From: Bacteroidales bacterium
Lineage (GTDB): Bacteria > Bacteroidota > Bacteroidia > Bacteroidales > UBA10428
DNA length: 8,479 nucleotides
NCBI GenBank assembly: GCA_016926235.1
Contig: JAFGOZ010000300.1
Coordinates: 1 to 8,479 of the forward strand
Reading direction: 5' to 3'
This document shows positions 1-5,470 of this stretch, in pieces. The notes under the pieces were generated by a model. The model saw only the letters and a program-made list of their open reading frames with translations, did no database searches and was not told the DNA's origin. The number at the start of each line of letters is the position of its first letter. Within the stretch, counting starts at the first letter, position 1. The translations under genes and the position numbers were made by a program.

Positions 1-40
1 AACTTGAAATAATAGATTTCTTTAGTTTATCGAGGATGCT

Positions 41-77
41 CGAAAATCAAACAAAATCAAAGATTTTTTGATTTTCG
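41..77. repeat. A+T-rich imperfect inverted repeat left of the tRNA
   Basis: CGAAAATCAAA (41-51) is the exact reverse complement of TTTGATTTTCG (67-77). The intervening bases also pair (AAAATC with GATTTT), so the whole segment could form a long hairpin with a small bulge. It may be a weak terminator for a gene lying off the left edge, but G+C content is low and no clean T-tract follows, so its function is unknown. No coding sequence was recognised in positions 1-140. Confidence 0.45.
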
Positions 78-89
78 GCACCTGGTTGG

Positions 90-107
90 TCCCGATAGTT
101 ATCGGGA
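90..107. repeat. 18-bp near-perfect palindrome upstream of tRNA-Asp
   Basis: TCCCGATA, a GT spacer, then TATCGGGA: two 8-base arms in perfect inverted complementarity, 33 bp upstream of the tRNA. It is followed by TGCCTGTCCGA, which resembles half of another palindrome. From memory, palindromes of this kind are scattered through intergenic DNA in some Bacteroidota; I cannot count copies here and only one is in the window. It could be a dispersed repeat or an RNA hairpin in a tRNA precursor leader. Confidence 0.5.
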
Positions 108-140
108 ACATGCCTGTCCGAACAATAGACAAAAACAAAT

Positions 141-215
141 GGTCTGGTAGTTCAGCCTGGTTAGAATACATGCCTGTCACGCATGGGGTCGCGGGTTCGA
201 GTCCCGTCCAGACCG
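141..215 (+). tRNA. tRNA-Asp (anticodon GUC)
   Basis: A complete cloverleaf can be drawn. The 7-bp acceptor stem is GGTCTGG (141-147) with CCAGACC (208-214), with discriminator G at 215, the usual identity base for aspartate tRNA. The D arm is GTTC/GAAT. The anticodon stem CATGC/GCATG encloses the loop CTGTCAC, giving anticodon GTC, and the T arm GCGGG/CCCGT encloses TTCGAGT. The 3' CCA is not encoded, as is common in Bacteroidota. The gene stands alone with a terminator 10 nt downstream, so it is probably a single-gene transcript. No clear promoter was identified upstream. No repeat of its 3' end was found elsewhere in the window, so nothing suggests it is an integration site here. Confidence 0.97.
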
Positions 216-225
216 CGATCGAAGC

Positions 226-256
226 AAAACCCGAGGAATTATCCTCGGGTTTTTTA
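226..256 (+). terminator. Rho-independent terminator of tRNA-Asp
   Basis: CCCGAGGA (230-237) pairs with TCCTCGGG (242-249) across a 4-nt loop, flanked by AAAA on the left and a run of T on the right (TTTTTTATTTTTT). This is a strong intrinsic terminator for + transcription. Because the left flank supplies four T on the opposite strand, it could also stop minus-strand transcripts running out of the dps operon. Confidence 0.9.
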
Positions 257-299
257 TTTTTTAAAAGCGTTAAATGCTTGCAGAAAAATAAAAGAACAC

Positions 300-430
300 G
301 GACTGCCAAGCAGACCGGGGTTTGCTGAGATTGCATGGTAGCCCCCCGCAGGGTAAGGGCCATATCCTGCACTTAACAAAAAATCTTCAGCTGACAGTAT
401 CGACGTTCCAACGGAAAGGTATTTCCTTTC
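300..430. other. G+C-rich block of consecutive hairpins, possible structured RNA
   Basis: Within the 280-nt gap between the tRNA terminator and dps lies a segment unlike its surroundings: 301-372 is about 60% G+C. Four potential hairpins follow one another. One is 300-306/310-316 (7 bp with one A-A mismatch, loop CAA). The second is 317-322/340-345 (GGGGTT with AGCCCC) with an inner TGC/GCA. The third is 348-355/363-370 (8 bp, one G-T pair). The fourth is 414-419/425-430 (GAAAGG/CCTTTC). On the minus strand the first hairpin is followed by a T-rich tail (to about 280), so a minus-strand RNA ending there, or a terminator for the dps operon, is possible. I do not recognise a family. Positions 431-536 are A+T-rich with no gene seen. 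Confidence 0.4.
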
Positions 431-536
431 AAACTAAAAAAGTCAATCTGGCGAACGGTTTTTTAGTATCATCTTCCTGTGGTTTTTAATGTGACAGGGA
501 AAATAAAAATGCTCCCCATTTAAAATGATATGTTAT

Positions 537-1004
537 TTATTTTAAAAAAGCACCATACATCCATATCATTTTTTCCTGTTCATCAATAAAACCGGATAAT
601 AAATTTACTGTTCCTTCATCATGGTTTTCCGAGGCTACTGAAATAATTTTCTTTTCTTCGGCAAGCAGTGTTTTCAGACCTTCCAATACCTCTTTAACGG
701 TTTCTTCGGCTGAAGAAATGCCATCTTTCTCTTTGATTGAAGCGGCACTAATATATTTTGAATACAAGTTCTCGGGTTTACCACCCAACATCAGTATTCG
801 TTCAGCTACTTCATCAGCCTTTTCATTCAGACTGTCATAAAGTTCTTCAAACTTTTCATGCAACATGAAAAATTGTTTTCCGGTTATATTCCAGTGAAAA
901 CCTCTTACATTGGCATAAAAGATCTGAATGTTGCTTAAAAAAACATTTAATTTACCGACCATGCTATCGGTGTAATTCTCATTTAATCCGATTTGATTTT
1001 TCAT
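537..1004 (-). CDS. Dps-family mini-ferritin (DNA starvation/stationary-phase protection protein)
   Basis: 155 residues, the usual length of a Dps subunit. The intersubunit ferroxidase signature is complete: H37 and H49 (in RGFHWN...LHEKFEELY) and D64 and E68 (in ADEVAERI), spaced as in Listeria and E. coli Dps. Family members form 12-subunit cytosolic shells that oxidise Fe(II), preferably with hydrogen peroxide, and store it, so protecting DNA. The N-terminal tail before the first helix is short and has only one Lys, so direct DNA binding like that of E. coli Dps is not evident. The gene starts 37 bp after the reductase gene and has no good Shine-Dalgarno or separate promoter. It is probably the last gene of the five-gene operon. 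No clear intrinsic terminator lies immediately downstream. Bacterioferritin is excluded by length and motif. Confidence 0.94.
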   Translation of the reverse strand: MKNQIGLNENYTDSMVGKLNVFLSNIQIFYANVRGFHWNITGKQFFMLHEKFEELYDSLNEKADEVAERILMLGGKPENLYSKYISAASIKEKDGISSAEETVKEVLEGLKTLLAEEKKIISVASENHDEGTVNLLSGFIDEQEKMIWMYGAFLK

Positions 1005-1041
1005 CTTATTTTATTTTTAAAGTTTAAAAATGCGTACCTGA

Positions 1042-2730
1042 TTACTTTTCCTTTTCAAAGGGCCAGCCCATAATTCCTCCCTCCATCACTTTTACATTAT
1101 TATAACCGTGGGCTTTAAGAAGTACTGCTGCTTCATATCCACGCAATGATATCTTGCAATACGTGATTATTTCTTTGTTCTTATCATCAGGCAGTTCATT
1201 CAATCGTTTACGTAACAAGCCTATAGGTATAAGAGTTTCTCCTATACCCAGACGGGTCTGTTCAAATTCATCAGGTCCGCGGGTATCCAGGAGAAATACC
1301 TCTTCTCCGCGATCCATTTTTTCTTTTACCTCAAGAGCCGAAATACCATCAAATATTCCTCTCATCTTGTTTTGGAGAATATGTGCCGAAGCAATACTAT
1401 GATCAATTGCCAATGAGAAGGGGGGTGCATATGGCAGATCGGCATTAGCCATGTCATCAACTGTCAGTCCCCCTTTTATTGCCGTTGCCCAAATGGCCAA
1501 TTGTTTACTTACATCACCTGGCCCAATACACTGAGCACCTAAAATCTTACCTGTTTTCTTACCGGCAATCAGTTTGGTAACCAGAAGTTTGCCATCCATA
1601 AAACCTGGTTTATCCTGACTAGCATTAACCACTTTTACAAATTCTATCCCGGCTTCTTTGGCTTTGGTTTCTGACAAACCGGTTATACCAATTCCATAAT
1701 CGAATAGTTTACAAATACCTGTTTGTATTGTACCAGGGAAAACAGCCACATTACCCATGATAACATTTTCACCTGCTACACGACCTTCGAGGTTTGCAAG
1801 ATCACCATAAGGTGCAAGAACATTCTTGTTTGTAATCTGGTTTTTAATCTCGCAACAATCGCCGGCAGCATAAATATCCGGGTCGGATGTTTGCATATAT
1901 TCATTCACCTTTATTCCTCCCAGTTCTCCAATTTCAATTCCGGCTTCCCTGGCCAACTTTATATTGGGGGTTACCCCTATAGCTATTACAGCAAGTTCGC
2001 ACGGTATTTCAGTTCCATTTTGTAATTTAACACTTATGAGTTTGCCATTTTCACCTAAAAACTCAGCCACACCGTTTTTAGTAATTATATTCGCTTTTGT
2101 TTTTAAATAGATCTGCACCAGCTTTGCCATTTTCCAGTCGAGAAAAGTTAAAAGCTGAGGTAACAATTCTACCATGGTAAGTTCAATTCCGGCCAGATTT
2201 AAAGCTTCCAGCGTTTCAATCCCGATCAATCCGCCACCAATCACTACTGCCTTTTTTACTTTCTGTTCGTCACGGATTCTACGCAGATAGTCTGCGTCCT
2301 GCATTGATTGCAAAGTTGTTACACCATCCAGGTCTATTCCCTTAACGGGGGGCTTATTGGCCTTAGCACCTGCAGCTATGACTAATTTATCATATCCCTG
2401 CCTGCCTTTTTTTCCTGTTATGGTATTAATAAATTCTACCTCTTTATTTTTTCTGTTTATTTTGGTGACCTTGTTATTTATTTTTGCCACGATACCCTTT
2501 GCATTCCAGTAAAATTGAGGATCACGGACCACTCCAGTAGGCGTACACAGTAATTTGTTTCTGTCATCAAAAAAACCACCAACAAAATATGGGAAACCAC
2601 ACGATGCCATAGAAAGATCAGGGCCTTTCTGATATATAGTTATTTCAGCAAATTCATCCATCCGACGTGCTTTTGCCGCTGCTTTTGGCCCTGCTGCTGA
2701 GCCTCCAATTACAATTATTCTCTTATTCAT
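1042..2730 (-). CDS. CoA-disulfide / NAD(P)H-dependent persulfide reductase with C-terminal rhodanese domain
   Basis: 562 residues, the size of CoADR-RHD fusions such as the Npsr type. Domains in order: an N-terminal FAD Rossmann fold (VIGGSAAG, about 6-14); the CoADR active-site motif SMASCGFPY with redox Cys44; an NAD(P)H-binding fold (VVIGGGLIGIE, 162-172); the second FAD motif (DIYAAGDCC, 285-293); the dimerisation domain with YAPPFSLAIDH (434-444); and a rhodanese domain (about 465-562). The rhodanese active-site loop is YCKISLRGY with Cys525. Known relatives reduce CoA disulfide, CoA-persulfide or polysulfide with NAD(P)H, the rhodanese Cys carrying sulfane sulfur to the flavin site. 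Both catalytic cysteines are intact, so the full fusion activity is expected. Separate reductases of this family lack the rhodanese part. There is no signal peptide, so the enzyme is cytosolic. The gene lies 25 bp after trmO and 37 bp before dps, which suggests co-regulation with peroxide/iron defence. Substrate preference cannot be read from sequence. Confidence 0.93.
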   Translation of the reverse strand: MNKRIIVIGGSAAGPKAAAKARRMDEFAEITIYQKGPDLSMASCGFPYFVGGFFDDRNKLLCTPTGVVRDPQFYWNAKGIVAKINNKVTKINRKNKEVEFINTITGKKGRQGYDKLVIAAGAKANKPPVKGIDLDGVTTLQSMQDADYLRRIRDEQKVKKAVVIGGGLIGIETLEALNLAGIELTMVELLPQLLTFLDWKMAKLVQIYLKTKANIITKNGVAEFLGENGKLISVKLQNGTEIPCELAVIAIGVTPNIKLAREAGIEIGELGGIKVNEYMQTSDPDIYAAGDCCEIKNQITNKNVLAPYGDLANLEGRVAGENVIMGNVAVFPGTIQTGICKLFDYGIGITGLSETKAKEAGIEFVKVVNASQDKPGFMDGKLLVTKLIAGKKTGKILGAQCIGPGDVSKQLAIWATAIKGGLTVDDMANADLPYAPPFSLAIDHSIASAHILQNKMRGIFDGISALEVKEKMDRGEEVFLLDTRGPDEFEQTRLGIGETLIPIGLLRKRLNELPDDKNKEIITYCKISLRGYEAAVLLKAHGYNNVKVMEGGIMGWPFEKEK

Positions 2731-2755
2731 AGTAACCTATAGCTTTAATTATTGT

Positions 2756-3244
2756 TTAATGTTCGAATCGTTCGTCTGATATTAACTGATGAGATTTTAG
2801 TTTTTTCCTTTTTTCAAACCACCCCGATTTGGTCTTCATGCGATTATCAAATCTCTGGATAAACGGTTTGATATCAATCAAAGGACTTCCATCCAATATA
2901 TCCACCTGTTCAATAAGGATTATATTATTCTCGATACCGGTTAACTTAACCGTAGATAATCCTATTGCATTTGGCCTTCTTGGAGCCCTCGTAGCATAAA
3001 CACCACGTTCTGTTATATCCATGAAAGGTCTTACGATCAGTTCGTATCGGTGTACTTTGTGAAAATGATACAACAGAATAATGTGTGAAAAACCGTCCAG
3101 GTCTTTTATTCCTTCAACATATTCCGGAAACAGTTCGATATATCCTTTAATTCCATCCGCTGAAGCAGGCTGAATGGGCATATTATTTATTTCTTTATAT
3201 GGTGTATGGATCACTCCGATTGGATTAATTATTATTGGTTTCAT
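2756..3244 (-). CDS. TrmO/TsaA-family tRNA (t6A37) N6-methyltransferase, short form
   Basis: 162 residues matching the TsaA/YaeB beta-barrel. Visible blocks: PIGVIHTPYK (8-17), GFSHIILLYHFH (51-62), the family signature RGVYATRAPRRPNAIGLS (80-97), and DILDGSPLIDIKPF (115-128). In E. coli, TrmO uses AdoMet to methylate t6A at position 37 of ANN-decoding tRNAs, giving m6t6A. The E. coli protein has about 235 residues; this one stops after the AdoMet-binding barrel and a basic tail (KRKKLK, 145-150), so the extra C-terminal domain is absent. Short versions are common, but their RNA substrate is less certain. It sits between a TYW1-like radical SAM gene (74 bp upstream) and the reductase gene (25 bp downstream), on one strand. 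The start ATG at 3244 puts the conserved PIGVIHTPY block at the expected distance from the N-terminus. Confidence 0.87.
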   Translation of the reverse strand: MKPIIINPIGVIHTPYKEINNMPIQPASADGIKGYIELFPEYVEGIKDLDGFSHIILLYHFHKVHRYELIVRPFMDITERGVYATRAPRRPNAIGLSTVKLTGIENNIILIEQVDILDGSPLIDIKPFIQRFDNRMKTKSGWFEKRKKLKSHQLISDERFEH

Positions 3245-3318
3245 TTAGTACTGCTTTATAAATCTGTTGTTACAACTGTTTTAAGTTCGGGAATTTTTAT
3301 TTTAGAATTTTTTATTGA

Positions 3319-4263
3319 TCAGATCTGTAAGTGGTAACTTCTTATATAATAGGTTTTTCCTTCATAGTTAACTCCTTTTATTAGTCCCTTCTGAACAAGC
3401 GAATTTACAACACTAAAATCTGAATTTCCCTTTCTTAAAATTTCTGAAACTGTATCTTCACGAAGAGGGTGAACTGTAGTAATATTTAATATATCATCGT
3501 AAATATTTCCGGTATATCCCGTATCAGTACCCTCAAAACCGGTCAGTAATTCTGTATGAATTCCTTTACCCTGATATATTTCCCAGGCTTCCGTAATTTT
3601 TGTTTCTGAAACCGGCTTTATTCCCTGCAACGCAGGTGGCCTTGTAGGAATCGACAGATAAGCGGTATGCGGTTTTAGTTTGGCAATAAATGATGCCGTT
3701 TTCTCCAAAGAATCCGAACTGTCATTATACCCTTCAATAAGCATAGTTTCGGTACAAAGTTTACCCTGGTATTCATGAGCAAAAAGCAACATAGCTCCGT
3801 GAATCTTATCAAGATCGAGTCGAAAATAAGGCCGGTTGACTCTTTTCCATTCTGTTTTATCAATCGTATCAACTTTAACCGATACCCAGTCAGCAAGCAT
3901 TAAATCATCCCGCACAAGTTCTTTGTCGATCAGTGACGAATTTGAGATTACTGCTATTGGAATACCAAAACTCTTTAACAACCGGATTTCTGTTCCCAGG
4001 TTAATATCCAGTGTTGGTTCCCCGTTGGCAACAAATGTAAGGTAGTCAGGCTTATGGGATAAATCGAGCTTTTGTAAATGTTGCTTAACATCTTCAGAAA
4101 GGACCCCGGATTCGAACTGCCTGTCTCTGAACACTGTTTTGTTCGGAGTATTCCCTACCTGGCAATACACACAGCTATAAGAACATTTCTTTTGCGATAC
4201 AATATTGTTTATCCCCAGGCTTGTTCCCAGTCGTCTTGATGTTACCGGACCAAATGCAATCAT
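3319..4263 (-). CDS. COG0731-type radical SAM protein (TYW1-like core, C-terminal winged-helix-like segment)
   Basis: 314 residues. The radical SAM cluster motif CSYSCVYC gives C27, C31 and C34 (CxxxCxxC), for a [4Fe-4S] cluster that cleaves AdoMet. ANGEPTL (79-85) is the GGE-like AdoMet motif, and ISNSS (106-110) and SVKVD (128-132) follow as in the COG0731 group. This group includes archaeal Taw1 and the radical SAM part of TYW1 (wybutosine pathway), but bacterial members are mostly uncharacterised. The bacterial substrate is therefore unknown; an RNA-related role is only suggested by the adjacent trmO. Residues about 263-310 look like a small winged helix: a helix, then DFSVVNSLVQKGLI and an aromatic wing KTYYIR. 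The gene begins 11 bp after the DUF89 stop, with an AGG 5 nt before the ATG, so the two are very likely translated from one message. No flavodoxin domain or second cluster motif is seen. Confidence 0.9.
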   Translation of the reverse strand: MIAFGPVTSRRLGTSLGINNIVSQKKCSYSCVYCQVGNTPNKTVFRDRQFESGVLSEDVKQHLQKLDLSHKPDYLTFVANGEPTLDINLGTEIRLLKSFGIPIAVISNSSLIDKELVRDDLMLADWVSVKVDTIDKTEWKRVNRPYFRLDLDKIHGAMLLFAHEYQGKLCTETMLIEGYNDSSDSLEKTASFIAKLKPHTAYLSIPTRPPALQGIKPVSETKITEAWEIYQGKGIHTELLTGFEGTDTGYTGNIYDDILNITTVHPLREDTVSEILRKGNSDFSVVNSLVQKGLIKGVNYEGKTYYIRSYHLQI

Positions 4264-4274
4264 TTTTTCCTTTT

Positions 4275-5120
4275 TTAATTATTCCATTTCATGATGACCA
4301 TATCATTCTTTTTAACTCCCAGCATCTGCGCCATCGGAGCACATTTTGCAATCAGCATGTAAAATATATTCTTATGGTTGCTTTCCATAAGACCTTCAAA
4401 ATTTCCCTGGCCCTTTGAGATAATCAGGTCGGAACTGTTGTATTCTTCCAGGAACTCTTCGGAACAAAATTCAATAAGCGTAGAAGGGGCATCAAACCCG
4501 TTCGATATAACATGGCACACTTCATCCATGCCAACCTGTTGTGCATCTTCAAATGTGACATCGTTGATTACGGGTCTCCCTCTTACCACATAAGTTACAT
4601 CTGGATGCTTCATGATTTCGATAAACAACTTGTCAAAGACTATCTCGCCACAATTGTCCCCCAGGTATAAAACAGACCTGGCTTTGCCTACTTCTTTTTG
4701 CAGTTTCGCAGTCATGTCTGTTTTCAGATCCTGTTGAAATAATGATTCTATCTGAGCGGAAATACTTCCGTTCATACTGTGTGCACCATAATCAATGATA
4801 TTACCGATCACAGACAGTTTTGCCGCTGTAAAAAACGGATTGTCGCTTTGGTTAACAACGCCTTTCCAATACGAATAATTTTTCAGGAGTACATCATTCG
4901 CCAATAATTTCTCCTCTGCATACAGGTTGATATTATTAAGATAACCCCTGGCAATACGGTGTATTTCGGTTGCCAGGTTTGGGTTTGGCATTTCCCTGTT
5001 ATCTGCCAGCAGTTCATGCACGGAAAAGATAAAATCTTCTGCTATACATGCTTCAGGTTTAAATTTCCCGATAAGTTGTTCAATCGTTCTGATATGACAG
5101 AAATAACACTCGTGCCTCAT
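4275..5120 (-). CDS. DUF89 / ARMT1-like damage-control phosphatase
   Basis: 281 residues, typical of the stand-alone prokaryotic DUF89 subfamily. It begins with the CxxC-type N-terminus of that group (ECYFCHIRT, C5 and C8). Key blocks are GNIIDYG (106-112), the metal-site signature LGDNCGEIVFD (153-163), VRGRPVINDVT (179-189) and SKGQGNFEGL (235-244). Family members are metal-dependent (for example Co, Ni, Mg or Mn) phosphatases thought to remove harmful or damaged phosphometabolites such as sugar phosphates or phosphorylated cofactors. The specific substrate here is unknown. Some eukaryotic members were reported as carboxyl methyltransferases, but the phosphatase role is better supported for this fold. 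It is the first gene of the operon: AAGGAAG at 5126-5132 lies 5 nt before the ATG, a good Shine-Dalgarno for this phylum, and the twin-palindrome promoter is about 190 bp upstream. No membrane segments are seen. Confidence 0.9.
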   Translation of the reverse strand: MRHECYFCHIRTIEQLIGKFKPEACIAEDFIFSVHELLADNREMPNPNLATEIHRIARGYLNNINLYAEEKLLANDVLLKNYSYWKGVVNQSDNPFFTAAKLSVIGNIIDYGAHSMNGSISAQIESLFQQDLKTDMTAKLQKEVGKARSVLYLGDNCGEIVFDKLFIEIMKHPDVTYVVRGRPVINDVTFEDAQQVGMDEVCHVISNGFDAPSTLIEFCSEEFLEEYNSSDLIISKGQGNFEGLMESNHKNIFYMLIAKCAPMAQMLGVKKNDMVIMKWNN

Positions 5121-5307
5121 AATTTCTTCCTTGTATAGTTTAGTTTAATGCCAGATAATTTCACAGTTTCTTATTCCCTCGTCAGGCAGTTCAAAAAATT
5201 ACGTCGGTTTATAAATTGACCCATAAAGTCTGAAATCATCAGGACCAGGAAGAATAAATACTTTTCTAATCTTCTCCTTCCCGGTATACAATTAAGTATT
5301 GTATTTA
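5121..5307 (-). other. Leader (5' UTR) of the DUF89-to-dps operon, with mini open frames
   Basis: If transcription starts just past the TATGTTTG element, about 190 nt precede the DUF89 start. Two small frames are visible on the minus strand. One is an ATG-started 22-codon frame at 5239-5171 containing NRRNFLN. The other runs 5291-5145 and is open except for a single TAA at 5199-5201, reading KVFILPGPDDFRLYG before the stop and ELPDEGIRNCEIIWH after it. They could be a leader peptide, a decayed small gene, or chance. No riboswitch family was recognised, and no terminator-like hairpin with T-tract was found. Confidence 0.35.
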
Positions 5308-5321
5308 TGAGAATATTCTCA
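5308..5321. promoter_or_regulatory. Operator candidate O1: 14-bp perfect palindrome
   Basis: TGAGAATATTCTCA is a perfect 14-bp inverted repeat. It lies immediately downstream (minus-strand sense) of the -7 element, where the transcription start should fall. Together with the second copy it has the form of paired sites for a dimeric repressor. I cannot assign the regulator: it does not match the Fur, PerR, LexA or Rex consensus sequences I know, and no regulator gene is in the window. Confidence 0.7.
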
Positions 5322-5324
5322 ATA

Positions 5325-5332
5325 CAAACATA
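5325..5332 (-). promoter_or_regulatory. -7 promoter element TATGTTTG of the DUF89-to-dps operon
   Basis: Read on the minus strand, these bases are TATGTTTG, an exact match to the Bacteroidota primary-sigma -7 consensus TAnnTTTG. It sits in the gap between the two GAGAATATTCTC palindromes, which strengthens the promoter call. No good TTTG-type -33 element is present at the usual distance; that position is occupied by palindrome O2 and A+T-rich DNA, so an activator or a weak -33 is possible. Confidence 0.6.
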
Positions 5333-5334
5333 AC

Positions 5335-5346
5335 GAGAATATTCTC
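5335..5346. promoter_or_regulatory. Operator candidate O2: 12-bp perfect palindrome
   Basis: GAGAATATTCTC repeats the core of O1 exactly. Centres are 26 bp apart (5314.5 and 5340.5). It covers the -33 to -7 spacer of the minus-strand promoter. A possible half-site, TTGAGAATA at 5386-5394, would be centred another 53 bp away (about twice 26.5 bp), in phase with the pair. Confidence 0.7.
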
Positions 5347-5421
5347 ATTTTAAAAATGAATACCGAAGAAAAAATGATTTAAAGGTTGAGAATAAAATAC
5401 CTCCAACACATGGCGCAAGCT

Positions 5422-5470
5422 TAACAATTACGCAATACTATGAATTTAAATAGTTGCTATGTAATTGTTA
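5422..5470. repeat. Long imperfect inverted repeat over the GH31 stop codon
   Basis: TAACAATTAC (5422-5431) pairs perfectly with GTAATTGTTA (5461-5470). Inside, GCAA-TA-CTAT pairs with ATAGTTGC, leaving a loop around 5442-5449. The right arm contains the TAA stop of the GH31 gene. It could act as a 3' stabilising hairpin or a weak terminator for that gene, but no T-tract follows on the minus strand. Confidence 0.5.

Noticed and set aside
141..215. tRNA-Asp as an integration site for a mobile element
   Set aside because: No integrase, no second copy of the tRNA 3' end and no foreign-looking gene block in the window.
68..328. Plus-strand open frame of 86 codons
   Set aside because: It contains the whole tRNA gene in sense and its intrinsic terminator, so it cannot be a plausible protein gene.
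317..345. Possible TPP (thi-box) riboswitch because of GGGGT...CTGAGA
   Set aside because: The second conserved half (GAACCTGAT...GGATAATGCCAGCG) is absent and no thiamine gene follows on the + strand.
22..372. Minus-strand open frame of 116 codons across the tRNA region
   Set aside because: It runs antisense through the tRNA-Asp gene, its terminator and the hairpin block; its protein has no family features. Such frames over tRNA genes are classic false calls.
3266..3276. Small palindrome GTTGTTACAAC between the radical SAM and trmO genes
   Set aside because: Single, short, with no promoter element nearby; best explained by chance in a short intra-operon gap.
5308..5346. Fur, PerR or LexA box
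   Set aside because: GAGAATATTCTC does not match the consensus sequences of these regulators that I know, although control by iron or peroxide would have suited dps.
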